Of a DNA stretch of 64,000 bases, positions 1 to 8,176 are shown piece by piece. Source of the DNA: Amycolatopsis marina (GTDB lineage Bacteria; Actinomycetota; Actinomycetes; Mycobacteriales; Pseudonocardiaceae). The position numbers and the translations under genes are program-made. The DNA is taken from NCBI RefSeq assembly GCF_900111885.1, contig NZ_FOKG01000015.1, positions 62,001 to 126,000 of the forward strand, given 5' to 3'. Each line of letters starts with the position of its first letter. The stretch's first letter is position 1. Under the pieces are notes generated by a model. It did no database searches. It saw only the letters and a program-made list of their open reading frames with translations, and was not told where the DNA came from.

Positions 1-445
1 TGGTCGCCAGCACGGTCACGACGACCGTGATGCCGCTCGCCCCGGCGAAGTCGCCGAGCATGTCCAGCGCTTCGTCCTCGGTCAGCGTGGCACCGGCCTC
101 CACGGCCTGGAACTGGTCCTGCAGCGTCATCAGCACCAGCGCGTTCAGCAACTGCACGACAGCCATCACCGCCGCGGCCGCACCGATCATCAGTGCCGGG
201 TGCTTGCGCATCGTCGAGATGGCCCCGTCGAGGATCTCTCCGACTCGCAGTGGGCGCAGCGGGATCACTCCCGGCTTGCCGTGCCCCATCGGGGACATCG
301 GCCCTCCGTATCCACCGTGGCTGCCGTGATCGGGCGGCGGCGGAGGAGCAGGCGGCAGTCCCTGGTCGGGTGGGACCTGCCCACCGCCCTGCCGGCCTGG
401 ACCGTGCTGGGGATCCGGCGACGACCATCCACCTGAATTGCTCAT
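1..445 (-). CDS. Multi-pass membrane protein, N-terminal part (runs off window start)
   Basis: The frame starts at the ATG at 443..445 on the minus strand and leaves the window, so about 148 codons are visible. The first 60 or so residues are rich in Gly, Pro and Asp and have the look of a cytosolic low-complexity tail. They are followed by GVIPLRPLRVGEILDGA and a hydrophobic segment around MIGAAAAVMAVVQLL, with a second starting near the window edge. This layout is typical of actinobacterial integral membrane proteins annotated as glycerophosphoryl diester phosphodiesterase membrane domain proteins; no catalytic part is visible. It is divergent from the metallopeptidase gene at 692. The family assignment is from memory and the function is unknown. 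Confidence 0.7.
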   Translation of the reverse strand, partial: MSNSGGWSSPDPQHGPGRQGGGQVPPDQGLPPAPPPPPDHGSHGGYGGPMSPMGHGKPGVIPLRPLRVGEILDGAISTMRKHPALMIGAAAAVMAVVQLLNALVLMTLQDQFQAVEAGATLTEDEALDMLGDFAGASGITVVVTVLAT

Positions 446-691
446 CGGAAAAACCTGTGCCCTCGCTCGTCGGAAAGTGCTGACAGCCTGGCAGAGCTAC
501 CACTGAGCGGCCAACGCGAAACGCCCTGTCTCGACCAAGCCGTGACCAGCACGACCATGGGGCCGATCACCGTGTGTGGCCCACAACGGCCCGCTCGCTG
601 GCTATGCTTCGGGCAGAACCGTTCAGCGCGGCAACTTCGCTCAGACGCACGACAGCGGCGGGCCAGACCGACGACCCGGGGAAACGCAGAG

Positions 692-1915
692 ATGACGCAA
701 CCGCCGCAGGGCCCGTGGTATCCGGGCCCCGACCACCGGCGACCCAGCGGCCCGCAGGGACCGCTGCCGCCACCGGTACCCCGGCCGTTGCCGCAGGACG
801 ATCGCTCCCGGCAGGGCGGAGGCCCTGGCCAACCGCCTCCGCAGGGGCACTGGCAGCACGCAGGCACCCAGCCGGGGCCACAAGGCCAGCAGGGTCAGTG
901 GCAGCAGCAACCCGTCCACACCGCGGCGGGCCCTGCCCGCTCCCGGGGTCCGATCATCGCGATCTGCCTCGGCGTCGCCGCGACCCTCGTGCTCTGCACC
1001 GTCGTCGTGGTGTCGCTCCTCGGGGGCGACGACGACCAGGCCGCGGGCACCGGGTACGGCGACTACCCGAAGGCCACGGCTCAACCGCCCGCCGAGACGA
1101 GCAGCGGCGCCACCACGAGCGCGGAGCCTTCACCGAGTTCCAGTGGGCCGCTGACCCACCGGTCCAGGACGACACCGACGAGCGAGACCGGTCCGCGGAA
1201 GATCTTCACCCTGGCCGACCACCCGATACTGCAGAACCCCGACGCCGGGCTGAAGAACCGCGCGTGCAACCTCCCCCGCTGGCGCAGCGACCCCGCGTCG
1301 GCACAGGTTTTTTTCACCGCGGCGGGGCAGTGTCTCGACGCGGCGTGGGGACCGTTCCTCGAGCACTACAACCTGCCCTTCACCTCGCCCAACCTGCACT
1401 TCCCCTCCGGTCCGAGCTTTCAGACCGAGTGCGGGACGATCCAGGTCGGTATCGCCACGGCCGCCTACTACTGCGAGAACAACCTGTACGTGCCCTTCGC
1501 CGGGTTGCAGACCGACCAGTACGGCGACAACCCCGGGGTCTACCTCGCCCTGTTCGCCCACGAGTACGGCCACCACGTCCAGGAGGTCAGCGGCCTGATG
1601 GACGCCGCATGGGAGCAGATCTACGAGGCGGGCCCGAACAGCCAGCAGGGCCTCGAGATGTCCAGGCGCAAGGAACTGCAGGCACAGTGCTTCTCGGGCA
1701 TGTTCCTCGGCGCCCACGTCGACCAGGGCGGCACGATCTCCAGGGACATGTACGACAAGGCGTGGGACGACCAGGAAACCCGGGGCGACGACACCTCCGG
1801 CACCCGCGACCACGGCAGTAACGCGCACTACGCGGCCTGGTGGCGCGCGGGCGCGAAGGACAACCGCATCGTCGACTGCAACACCTTCGCGGCCAGCGGC
1901 GCCGACGTCTCCTGA
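692..1915 (+). CDS. Membrane-anchored putative neutral zinc metallopeptidase (YpfJ/PF04228 type)
   Basis: The 407-residue product has a Pro/Gln-rich cytosolic N-terminus, one transmembrane helix at about residues 87-111 (IIAICLGVAATLVLCTVVVV), a Ser/Thr/Pro-rich linker and an extracellular catalytic domain. The zinc-binding signature HEYGHH lies at about residues 290-295 (HExxH). Downstream come the QAQC-type segment (LQAQCFSGMFLGA) and the C-terminal HGSNAHYAAWW characteristic of the putative neutral zinc metallopeptidase family. The substrate is unknown. The frame is open upstream to 542, but the ATG at 692 begins the usual proline-rich leader (MTQPPQGPWYPG) and is preferred. A possible -10-like TATGCT lies near 602, without a convincing -35. 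Confidence 0.85.
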   Translation: MTQPPQGPWYPGPDHRRPSGPQGPLPPPVPRPLPQDDRSRQGGGPGQPPPQGHWQHAGTQPGPQGQQGQWQQQPVHTAAGPARSRGPIIAICLGVAATLVLCTVVVVSLLGGDDDQAAGTGYGDYPKATAQPPAETSSGATTSAEPSPSSSGPLTHRSRTTPTSETGPRKIFTLADHPILQNPDAGLKNRACNLPRWRSDPASAQVFFTAAGQCLDAAWGPFLEHYNLPFTSPNLHFPSGPSFQTECGTIQVGIATAAYYCENNLYVPFAGLQTDQYGDNPGVYLALFAHEYGHHVQEVSGLMDAAWEQIYEAGPNSQQGLEMSRRKELQAQCFSGMFLGAHVDQGGTISRDMYDKAWDDQETRGDDTSGTRDHGSNAHYAAWWRAGAKDNRIVDCNTFAASGADVS

Positions 1916-2019
1916 CCGGTACCGAAGCCGGTGGCCGTTTCGGCCGCACCCGTCCGGGTATCCAGGCAAAAAGGACGGGCATGGACGGCCCATGTCCATG
2001 AGCTGAGTAGGTGATCGTT

Positions 2020-2928
2020 GTGACGACGGGACAGACTCCTGCCCCCGACGAGGGCTCCGACGTCGGGACGCTGACCGGGCAGACGGTGACCAGCAGGGAC
2101 GGCAAGCGGCTCGGCAGACTCGACCACATCTACCGCGGTCGCCGTTCCGGAGCGCCGACCTGGGGCCTGGTGACCTCTCGCTTCCACAAGCGGCACCTGG
2201 TGCCCCTGGACGGCGCGCAGCCCGAAGCGGACGGCCTGCACGTCGCGGCCGGCGCGGACGAGGTGCGCAACGCTCCCCCGGACAGCGGCGGGACCGGTGA
2301 CGAGCTCACCCCCGAGACCGAATCCGCCCTCGAGCGGCACTACACCCACGAGAGCCCGGCCCCCGCCGCCACCGCGGGCGCGCCTGCCGGGGTCGTCGAC
2401 CACACCGAGCGGGATGTCGAGGGCGCCCACCGGCACCGTTCGGTCCTGTCGATGCAACGCAGCCGGGGTGCGGTGAGCGGCACCCTGCTGGTGCCCCTCG
2501 GCATCTGGGGTGCCCTGATCCCGTTCATCGGCCCGTACTTCAACGTGGCCTTCGGCAGCGACCAGGCGTGGGTGTTCAGCGGCGACCGCTTCTGGCTGAG
2601 CATTCTGCCCGGCGTCGTGGTGATGCTGGGCGGGCTGCTGCTCGCGCCCAGCGCCAACCGCCTCACCGGGGGGCTCGGCGCGTGGCTGGCCCTGGCGGGT
2701 GGTGTCTGGTTCGTGATCGGACCCGTAGTGAGCCAACTGTGGGGCGCCGGTGGCGCCGGTGCGCCGATCGGGCAGCCGCTCGGCGGTGCGGGCATGCGCA
2801 CGCTGGAGCAGCTCGTCGCCTTCTACGGGCTCGGCGCTCTGATCACCACACTGGCCGCGTTCGCACTCGGCCGGCTGACGGTGCGGTCGGTGAAGGACCG
2901 GGGGGCGGCTGCGCCCCACGTCAGATGA
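2020..2928 (+). CDS. PRC-barrel domain protein with C-terminal membrane segments
   Basis: Residues of about 12-80 form a PRC-barrel-like domain (LTGQTVTSRDGKRLGRLDHI, then WGLVTSRFHKRHLVPLDGA). A linker follows, and the C-terminal half has four hydrophobic segments (LLVPLGIWGALIPFIGPYF; ILPGVVVMLGGLLL; WLALAGGVWFVIGPVVSQLW; LVAFYGLGALITTLAAFALG). PRC barrels occur in photosynthetic reaction centre H subunits, RimM and many stress proteins, so the job here cannot be told. The GTG at 2020 is chosen because AGG lies 8 bases upstream; a GTG at 2011 is also in frame. The 3' end overlaps the convergent gene at 2921 by 8 bp. Confidence 0.75.
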   Translation: MTTGQTPAPDEGSDVGTLTGQTVTSRDGKRLGRLDHIYRGRRSGAPTWGLVTSRFHKRHLVPLDGAQPEADGLHVAAGADEVRNAPPDSGGTGDELTPETESALERHYTHESPAPAATAGAPAGVVDHTERDVEGAHRHRSVLSMQRSRGAVSGTLLVPLGIWGALIPFIGPYFNVAFGSDQAWVFSGDRFWLSILPGVVVMLGGLLLAPSANRLTGGLGAWLALAGGVWFVIGPVVSQLWGAGGAGAPIGQPLGGAGMRTLEQLVAFYGLGALITTLAAFALGRLTVRSVKDRGAAAPHVR

Positions 2929-3391
2929 GGACTGCCCTGCGGCGGGGTCCACGACGAACGAGGTAGCTGTAGATCCCGCCGCCCGCGCAGGACAACGCCA
3001 GCAGCACGAGGCCGACCGGCCGCCGCAGGTCGCTGTGGCCGGGTGCCGTCGCGGCGAGCCGGACGTCGATCAGGCCCTCGCCGGCGTCGACCGGCACCGC
3101 GACGTCCAACAGTTCGTCCTGACTGTGCCCGCAGGCGTTCAGGATGCCGCTGCGGGTCTCGCCGTTGAACTCGAACTGCACCGTCTCACCGTCGCCCGCC
3201 TCGGTGCAGGACACGGGCTGCGTCACCGTCGCCTGCGTGATGCGGTGTTCCGGGGCAGGCGGACGGCCGAACAGGTCGGGACCGATCCACCACGCGACGG
3301 CGAGCACCAGAATCCCGGCGAACGCGGCAACGGCGAGCACCCTCCACTCCACCGGAGCGGGTTCACCACCCCGCACTGATCGCCGCCGCAC
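2921..3391 (-). CDS. Hypothetical protein with two transmembrane helices
   Basis: The 156-residue protein has an N-terminal helix (VLAVAAFAGILVLAVAWWIG), an extracytoplasmic domain of about 80 residues with two cysteines (VSCTEA and LNACGH, possibly a disulfide), and a C-terminal helix (VGLVLLALSCAGGGIYSYLV) followed by a basic tail. I recognise no enzyme motif. High third-position GC and the paired helices support a real gene. It is convergent with the PRC-barrel gene and is followed upstream by repeat copy A. Confidence 0.65.
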   Translation of the reverse strand: MRRRSVRGGEPAPVEWRVLAVAAFAGILVLAVAWWIGPDLFGRPPAPEHRITQATVTQPVSCTEAGDGETVQFEFNGETRSGILNACGHSQDELLDVAVPVDAGEGLIDVRLAATAPGHSDLRRPVGLVLLALSCAGGGIYSYLVRRGPRRRAVLI

Positions 3392-3434
3392 AGGTCAATC
3401 GTTCCAGATCACCGGTATGAAGCACAGATACACC

Positions 3435-3606
3435 GTGTCCTATGCAAATGAGTCTCGTGCACAGACGCAAGTGTGGCTATCGCACAAGTGTCACCTGCAC
3501 TCGGCAGCCGCGAGCCGCCCCTACTGCGGAGAGAAGCATGCCGCAGCGGGGGCCCTCCTTCGCAAGCTCCGGGCGGCCCCCGTCAACCGAGTTGTGCACA
3601 ACCCTC
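3435..3606 (+). repeat. Interspersed repeat family 1, copy A
   Basis: This is the longest copy of a repeat also found at 28264..28413 and 54839..54963, with a half copy at 40402..40444. All full copies share GTCACCTGCACTCGG and CGCGAGCC in the middle and CGTCAACCGAGTTGTGCA at the right end, finishing in the perfect palindrome GTTGTGCACAAC (here 3591..3602). The left end (TGAGTCTCGTGCACA) is an imperfect inverted copy of the right end. This copy carries extra bases between the two conserved blocks. It sits between the starts and ends of two minus-strand genes. There is no ORF of transposase type, so it is a MITE-like or REP-like element. Confidence 0.85.
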
Positions 3607-3645
3607 GCCGAACGGCCCACCGGGGACGCCTCGATCGGACGAACT

Positions 3646-4731
3646 TCAGCGGTTGAGGTCCTCGGTCGGGGTGACTTTGCGGACGTACAGCAACCGGTCA
3701 CCCGGCTCGATGGCGTCGGCCTCGGGCGAATCCACCCGATACAGGTTTCCGCCGCGCACCAGGCCGAGCACCGTGTCGGGCAGATGACGGGGCGAACCAC
3801 CCGCCTCGGATGCCTCCACGGCGCGTTCGGCGATGGCCAGTCCCGACTCCGGGGTGAGCAGGTCCTCCACCATGTCCACCACCCGTGGCGTGGAGGTGGC
3901 GATGCCGAGCAGCCTGCCCGCCGTCTCGCTGGAGATCACCACCTGGTTCGCACCGGACTGCTTGAGCAGGTGCACGTTCTCGGCCTCCCGCACCGACACC
4001 ACGATGTGCGCGTTCGGCGCGAGTTCGCGGGCGGTGAGGGTGACCAGCACCGCGGAGTCGTCGCGGTTGGCCGCGACCACCACGGCCCGTGCGCGTTGCA
4101 CCCCGGCCACTCTGAGCACGTCCGACCGGGTGGCCGAGCCGTGCACGGTGACGAGCCCGAGCGCGCCGGCCGCGTCCAGTGCGAGCTGGTCGGGGTCGAC
4201 GACCACGATCCGATTGGGCTCCATCACCTCGTCGCCGAGCAGTGTCTTCACCGCAGCCCGGCCTTTCGTGCCGAATCCGACGACCACGACGTGGTCACGC
4301 ACTTTGGACCTCCATTTCTGGATCCGGAACGCCTGCCGGGAGCGCTCCGTGAGCACTTCCAGTGTCGTCCCGACCAGCACGATCAGGAACAGCACCCGCA
4401 ACGGGGTGATGATGAGGACGTTCACGAGCCTCGCCTGCTCGGTCACCGGGGAGATGTCCCCGTAACCGGTGGTCGAGAGCGACACCGTGGCGTAGTACAG
4501 GCAGTCGAGCAGAGTGAGCCCGTCACCGTTGGCGTCCCGGTAGCCGTCCCTGTCGATGTAGACGATCAGAACGGTCAGGGTCAGCGCGAGGCTGGCGCCG
4601 ATGATCCGGCGGCCGATCGCCTTGATCGGGCTGACCGTGTTCACCGGCATCTTGATGACGCCGACCAGAGTGTGGTCCGGCCGATCGGTCAGACGGTCAG
4701 TGATCCGGAACGGCTTCAGCCCCTTGATCAT
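3646..4731 (-). CDS. Potassium channel with RCK (TrkA-N/TrkA-C) domain
   Basis: The 361-residue protein has a two-helix pore module with TM1 at about 43-60 (GASLALTLTVLIVYI), the selectivity filter TTGYGD at residues 87-92, and TM2 at about 103-122. A Rossmann RCK/TrkA-N domain follows, with the nucleotide-binding motif GFGTKG at 152-157 and an acidic end of the second strand (VVDPD). A TrkA-C-like region closes the protein (YRVDSPEADAIEPGDRLLYV). It should be a ligand-gated K+ channel of the MthK type in the inner membrane. In M. tuberculosis the homologous position next to adnB is held by Rv3200c, which fits. Confidence 0.9.
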   Translation of the reverse strand: MIKGLKPFRITDRLTDRPDHTLVGVIKMPVNTVSPIKAIGRRIIGASLALTLTVLIVYIDRDGYRDANGDGLTLLDCLYYATVSLSTTGYGDISPVTEQARLVNVLIITPLRVLFLIVLVGTTLEVLTERSRQAFRIQKWRSKVRDHVVVVGFGTKGRAAVKTLLGDEVMEPNRIVVVDPDQLALDAAGALGLVTVHGSATRSDVLRVAGVQRARAVVVAANRDDSAVLVTLTARELAPNAHIVVSVREAENVHLLKQSGANQVVISSETAGRLLGIATSTPRVVDMVEDLLTPESGLAIAERAVEASEAGGSPRHLPDTVLGLVRGGNLYRVDSPEADAIEPGDRLLYVRKVTPTEDLNR

Positions 4732-4858
4732 TTGGTTGATCCCCTGACTTGGCGTCTGGACGCGTCTGACACAGTGCGCTGTCCGCGCCGCCTGTGCTCG
4801 GCTTCACCCACGCTGGCGGATCGTAGTCGACCTTCCCCGCACCGCAGTCCGGGGACAT
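4697..4858 (-). CDS. Small ORF (53 codons) between adnB and the K+ channel gene
   Basis: An ATG at 4858 follows the adnB stop codon by one codon and has a good ribosome binding site overlapping the adnB end (AGGGG, then TGAGCG, then ATG). It reads MSPDCGAGKVDYDPPAWVKP and continues to a stop at 4697, inside the K+ channel gene in another frame. Third-position GC is high over the first 35 codons and drops later, where it overlaps the channel start. It may be a real small cysteine-containing protein or a coupling ORF. I recognise no family, and it may be chance. Confidence 0.3.
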   Translation of the reverse strand: MSPDCGAGKVDYDPPAWVKPSTGGADSALCQTRPDAKSGDQPNDQGAEAVPDH

Positions 4859-4861
4859 CGC

Positions 4862-7800
4862 TCACCCCTGCGGGACGCTGCGCAGCAACTCCCGCAGGCC
4901 GTCGGCGTCGAGCAGGTCCACCGGGCGCACCGTGCGGTCCGACCGGACGTAGTGAAACGCCGCACGCACCCGCTCCAGCGGGACACCGGCCAGTGCCGCC
5001 CACGCGAGGCGGTACGCCGCGAGCTGCACCGACAGTGCGGGCAGCCGGTCCGCGTCGGGCACCGAGCCGGTCTTCCAGTCCACCACGGTCCACCCGCCGT
5101 CCGGATCGGCGAACACGGCGTCCATCCGCCCGCGCAGGGTGACTCCGTCCACATCGGTCGAGAACGGCACCTCCACCTCGTACGGGGTGCGGACGGCCCA
5201 CTCGCTGCGCTCGAAGGCGTGCTGCAACGCCGCGAGTTCGGCGTCACCAGCCGCCCCGGTGTCGGCGGCGCCGGGCAGATCGTCGATCTCCAGCAGCCGG
5301 TCGGCGCCGAACCGACGCTCCAGCCAGCCGTGGAACGCCGTACCCCGCCGGGCGAAGGAGTTCGGCGGCATCGGCAGCGGCCGCCGCAGCCTGCGCGCCA
5401 GCGCCTCGGGATCCCCTGCGAGTTCGACCAGCTGGCTCACCGACAGCCGGTCGGGCAGGGTCACCTGCTCGACCGCGCCCGCCGCCCGCGCCCGCTCGGC
5501 GAGCAGCACGTCGGTGTCGGTGATCCAGCCGTCGGGGTCCTCGATCTCCACGGTGTCGGCGGCGGGGGCGGCGCTGTCGGCATTGTCGGTGTGGGTCTCG
5601 GCCTCGGCGAGTGCGGCCATCTCCGCCTTGACCAGCTCGACGCCCTCCAGCACGGCGGCCCTGCGTGGTCCCAGCGGGTCCACGGGCCACTGTGCCGTGC
5701 GGTACTGGGAGATCAGCGGATTCTCCTCGTCCGGCCCCGGCTCCGGCGCCCACTCGCCCACCGTGCCCACAGCATCGTGCCCGGCCGTCTCAGCGCCCGT
5801 GATCGCGGCGATCTCCGTGAGGAAGTCCGACGGCCCCTTCGGCTTCGCGCTGGTCTCGTTCCACCAGTGCCCCGACGCGAGCAGGCAGTTCTCGGAGCGG
5901 GTCAGCGCGACGTAGCAGAGCCTGCGCTCCTCCTCGGCCTGCCGCTCGGCGAACGCGGCCTCGTGCTCCGCCAGCGTCTCGACGACCTCCTTGCGGTTCT
6001 CCCCGCCGTACAGCCCCACCTCGGGCAGGTCCTGCGAATCCCCGCGCAGGGGGGCGGGCAGGGACGGGACCGTCTTGAGCCACGACGAGGACCGGCGTTT
6101 GCCGGGGAAGACATCCTTTACCAGGTGGGGCACCGCCACCACCCGCCACTCCAGTCCCTTGGCCGAGTGCACGGTGAGCACCTGCACCCGGTCGGGCACC
6201 ACCTCGACCTCGCCGGGCGTGAGGCCGTCCTCCGCGTGCGACGCGGTGGCCAGGTAGTCCAAAAAGGACAACAATGTCCCGGTCGGAGCCGTTTCGGCGT
6301 ATTCGCTCACGACGTCGGCGAACGCGTCGAGATGTGCCCTGCCCGCACCGCCCGGCCGGGCCAGGGACTCGACGTCGAGCAGCATCGTCCGCTCGACGTC
6401 GGCGACCAGTTCGGGCAGCGACTGGTCCAGGCGCCGCCGCAGCGCGGAGAGTTCGCCGCTGAGCCTGCGGATGCGCTGGTAACCATCCGCGGAATACCGC
6501 TCGGCGTCACCCGGGTCGTCGATCGCGTCCACCAGGCCGGTCTGCTCGGCCCGCTCCGCGTAGAGCGCGGGATCCTCCAGTGGCCTGCTGGTCTCCGCCG
6601 CAGGCTGGGGGCCGGCCAACTGCTTCGCCCGCCGCCACAGGGCGGCGAGGTCGGCCGCGCCGATCCGCCACCGCGCACCGGTCAGCAACCGCGCTGCCGC
6701 GGTGCCGGCCAGGGGATCGGCCAGCACCCGCAGTGTGCTGACCAGATCGGCCACCTCGGGTTCGTCGAGCAGCCCGCCGAGGCCGACCACCTCCACCGGA
6801 AGGCCACGCTCGCGCAGCGCGGCGGCGATGGGTGCCATGTCCGCACGCCTGCGCACCAGCACGGCGGCGGTCGGCGGGACGCCGCTGCGCTCCCGCTCGG
6901 CGAACCAGACCTGCGCCAGCGCGTCAGCCAGCCAGTCGCGCTCCGCCCGCACGTCGGTGAGCAGCGCACAGCGGATGTCGGCCGGACCTGCTCCCTCGCG
7001 GGCCCGCAGCCGTTCGACGCCTAGTCCGCCCGCCCTGAGCGGTTCGGCGATGCCGTTGGCGAGCGTGAGGACCTCGGGTGGGTTGCGGAAGCTGGTGAGC
7101 AGCCCGTACCGGTGCGCGGGCACCAGCCCGCCGTCCTCGCGGCGGGGAAAGTCGGTGGTGAACCGGGGCAGGTTCGCCGCGCTCGCCCCGCGCCAGCCGT
7201 AGATGGCCTGTGCCGGGTCGCCGACGGCGGTGATCGGCAGCGGGCCGTCCTCGCTGCCGCCGAACAGCGCGCGCAGCAGTATCCGCTGCGCGTGCCCGGT
7301 GTCCTGGTACTCGTCCAGCAGCACCGCGCCGTAGCGGTCCCGCTCCCCTGCAGGCACCTCGGGGTGCTCCGCGGCCAGCCGGGCGGCCAGCGACATCTGG
7401 TCGGCGAAGTCCAGCGCGCCCTCCGCGCGTTTGCGGCGCTGGTAGTTGTCCACCAGTGGCAGCAGGTCGAGCCGGAACCGTTGGGCCGCAAGGATCTCGG
7501 TCAGCACCACCGGCGGATCGGCCCGCTGCCCCTTCGCCCGTGGAGCGTTCTCGACGAGGGCGCAGAAGCGCTCGGTGTAGGTCCGCAGCGCCTCCGGCTC
7601 GACCAGGTGCTCGCCCAGTTCGCCGGCCAGCGCCAGCAGTTGGGCCGTGACCGTGGCCGGCACCTTGTCGGTCTCCAGGTCATTGTCCCATGTGGACACC
7701 ACGCGATGGGCGAGCTGCCAGGACGCGGTCTCCGACAGCAGCCGCACACCCGGCTGCACCGGCAGGCGCAGACCGTGTTCGCCGAGCAACCTGCCCGCGT

Positions 7801-8176
7801 ACGCGTGGTAGGTCAGCACCGTGGGTTCGCCGGCGAGCACGGCGGCACGCCGCTGCCCACCGGGGTCGATCCGTTCCAGCAGCCCGGAACCGGCCAGCCT
7901 GCGCAACCGGGCGCGCACCCGTTCGGCGAGCTGCCGGGCCGCCTTGCGGGTGAAGGTCAGGCCCAGCACCCGTTCCGGGGTCACCAGCCCGTTCGCGACG
8001 AGCCACACCACCCTGGCCGCCATGGTCTCGGTCTTGCCCGCACCGGCGCCCGCGACCACGAGAGCGGGTTCGGCCGGCGCCGCGATCACCGCGGCCTGCT
8101 CCTCCGTCGGCGGGTGCAGCCCCAGCGCGAGCGCGATCTCCGCGGGCGAAACGAGTGACACGAGCGACTTCGTCAC
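4862..8176 (-). CDS. adnB: AdnB-type UvrD-like helicase-nuclease (double-strand-break resection motor)
   Basis: The 1104-residue subunit has a UvrD/Rep-type superfamily 1 motor with Walker A AGAGAGKT near residues 42-49, motif Ia LTFTRKAARQLAERV, an intact DEYQ Walker B at 288-291, and the late motif VLTVHSAKGLEW. The C-terminal RecB-type nuclease has GRMDAVFADPDG, the catalytic VVDWKTG and the helix QLAAYRLAW. In mycobacteria AdnA and AdnB form a heterodimer that unwinds and resects broken DNA ends; AdnB is the main motor. The GTG start at 8176 overlaps the adnA stop by 4 bp (GTGA), so the subunits are translationally coupled. Length matches the mycobacterial protein (about 1100 residues). 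Confidence 0.92.
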   Translation of the reverse strand: MTKSLVSLVSPAEIALALGLHPPTEEQAAVIAAPAEPALVVAGAGAGKTETMAARVVWLVANGLVTPERVLGLTFTRKAARQLAERVRARLRRLAGSGLLERIDPGGQRRAAVLAGEPTVLTYHAYAGRLLGEHGLRLPVQPGVRLLSETASWQLAHRVVSTWDNDLETDKVPATVTAQLLALAGELGEHLVEPEALRTYTERFCALVENAPRAKGQRADPPVVLTEILAAQRFRLDLLPLVDNYQRRKRAEGALDFADQMSLAARLAAEHPEVPAGERDRYGAVLLDEYQDTGHAQRILLRALFGGSEDGPLPITAVGDPAQAIYGWRGASAANLPRFTTDFPRREDGGLVPAHRYGLLTSFRNPPEVLTLANGIAEPLRAGGLGVERLRAREGAGPADIRCALLTDVRAERDWLADALAQVWFAERERSGVPPTAAVLVRRRADMAPIAAALRERGLPVEVVGLGGLLDEPEVADLVSTLRVLADPLAGTAAARLLTGARWRIGAADLAALWRRAKQLAGPQPAAETSRPLEDPALYAERAEQTGLVDAIDDPGDAERYSADGYQRIRRLSGELSALRRRLDQSLPELVADVERTMLLDVESLARPGGAGRAHLDAFADVVSEYAETAPTGTLLSFLDYLATASHAEDGLTPGEVEVVPDRVQVLTVHSAKGLEWRVVAVPHLVKDVFPGKRRSSSWLKTVPSLPAPLRGDSQDLPEVGLYGGENRKEVVETLAEHEAAFAERQAEEERRLCYVALTRSENCLLASGHWWNETSAKPKGPSDFLTEIAAITGAETAGHDAVGTVGEWAPEPGPDEENPLISQYRTAQWPVDPLGPRRAAVLEGVELVKAEMAALAEAETHTDNADSAAPAADTVEIEDPDGWITDTDVLLAERARAAGAVEQVTLPDRLSVSQLVELAGDPEALARRLRRPLPMPPNSFARRGTAFHGWLERRFGADRLLEIDDLPGAADTGAAGDAELAALQHAFERSEWAVRTPYEVEVPFSTDVDGVTLRGRMDAVFADPDGGWTVVDWKTGSVPDADRLPALSVQLAAYRLAWAALAGVPLERVRAAFHYVRSDRTVRPVDLLDADGLRELLRSVPQG

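Noticed and set aside
3591..3602. Replication origin suggested by DnaA-box-like palindromes
   Set aside because: There are only one or two boxes per copy, no A/T-rich region and no dnaA/dnaN/gyrB genes nearby, so this is not oriC.
4952..7024. A 690-codon open frame on the plus strand opposite adnB
   Set aside because: It is antisense to a gene with clear helicase and nuclease motifs, has no recognisable domain and is rich in Arg/His/Gln/Gly, as expected for the reverse of a high-GC gene.
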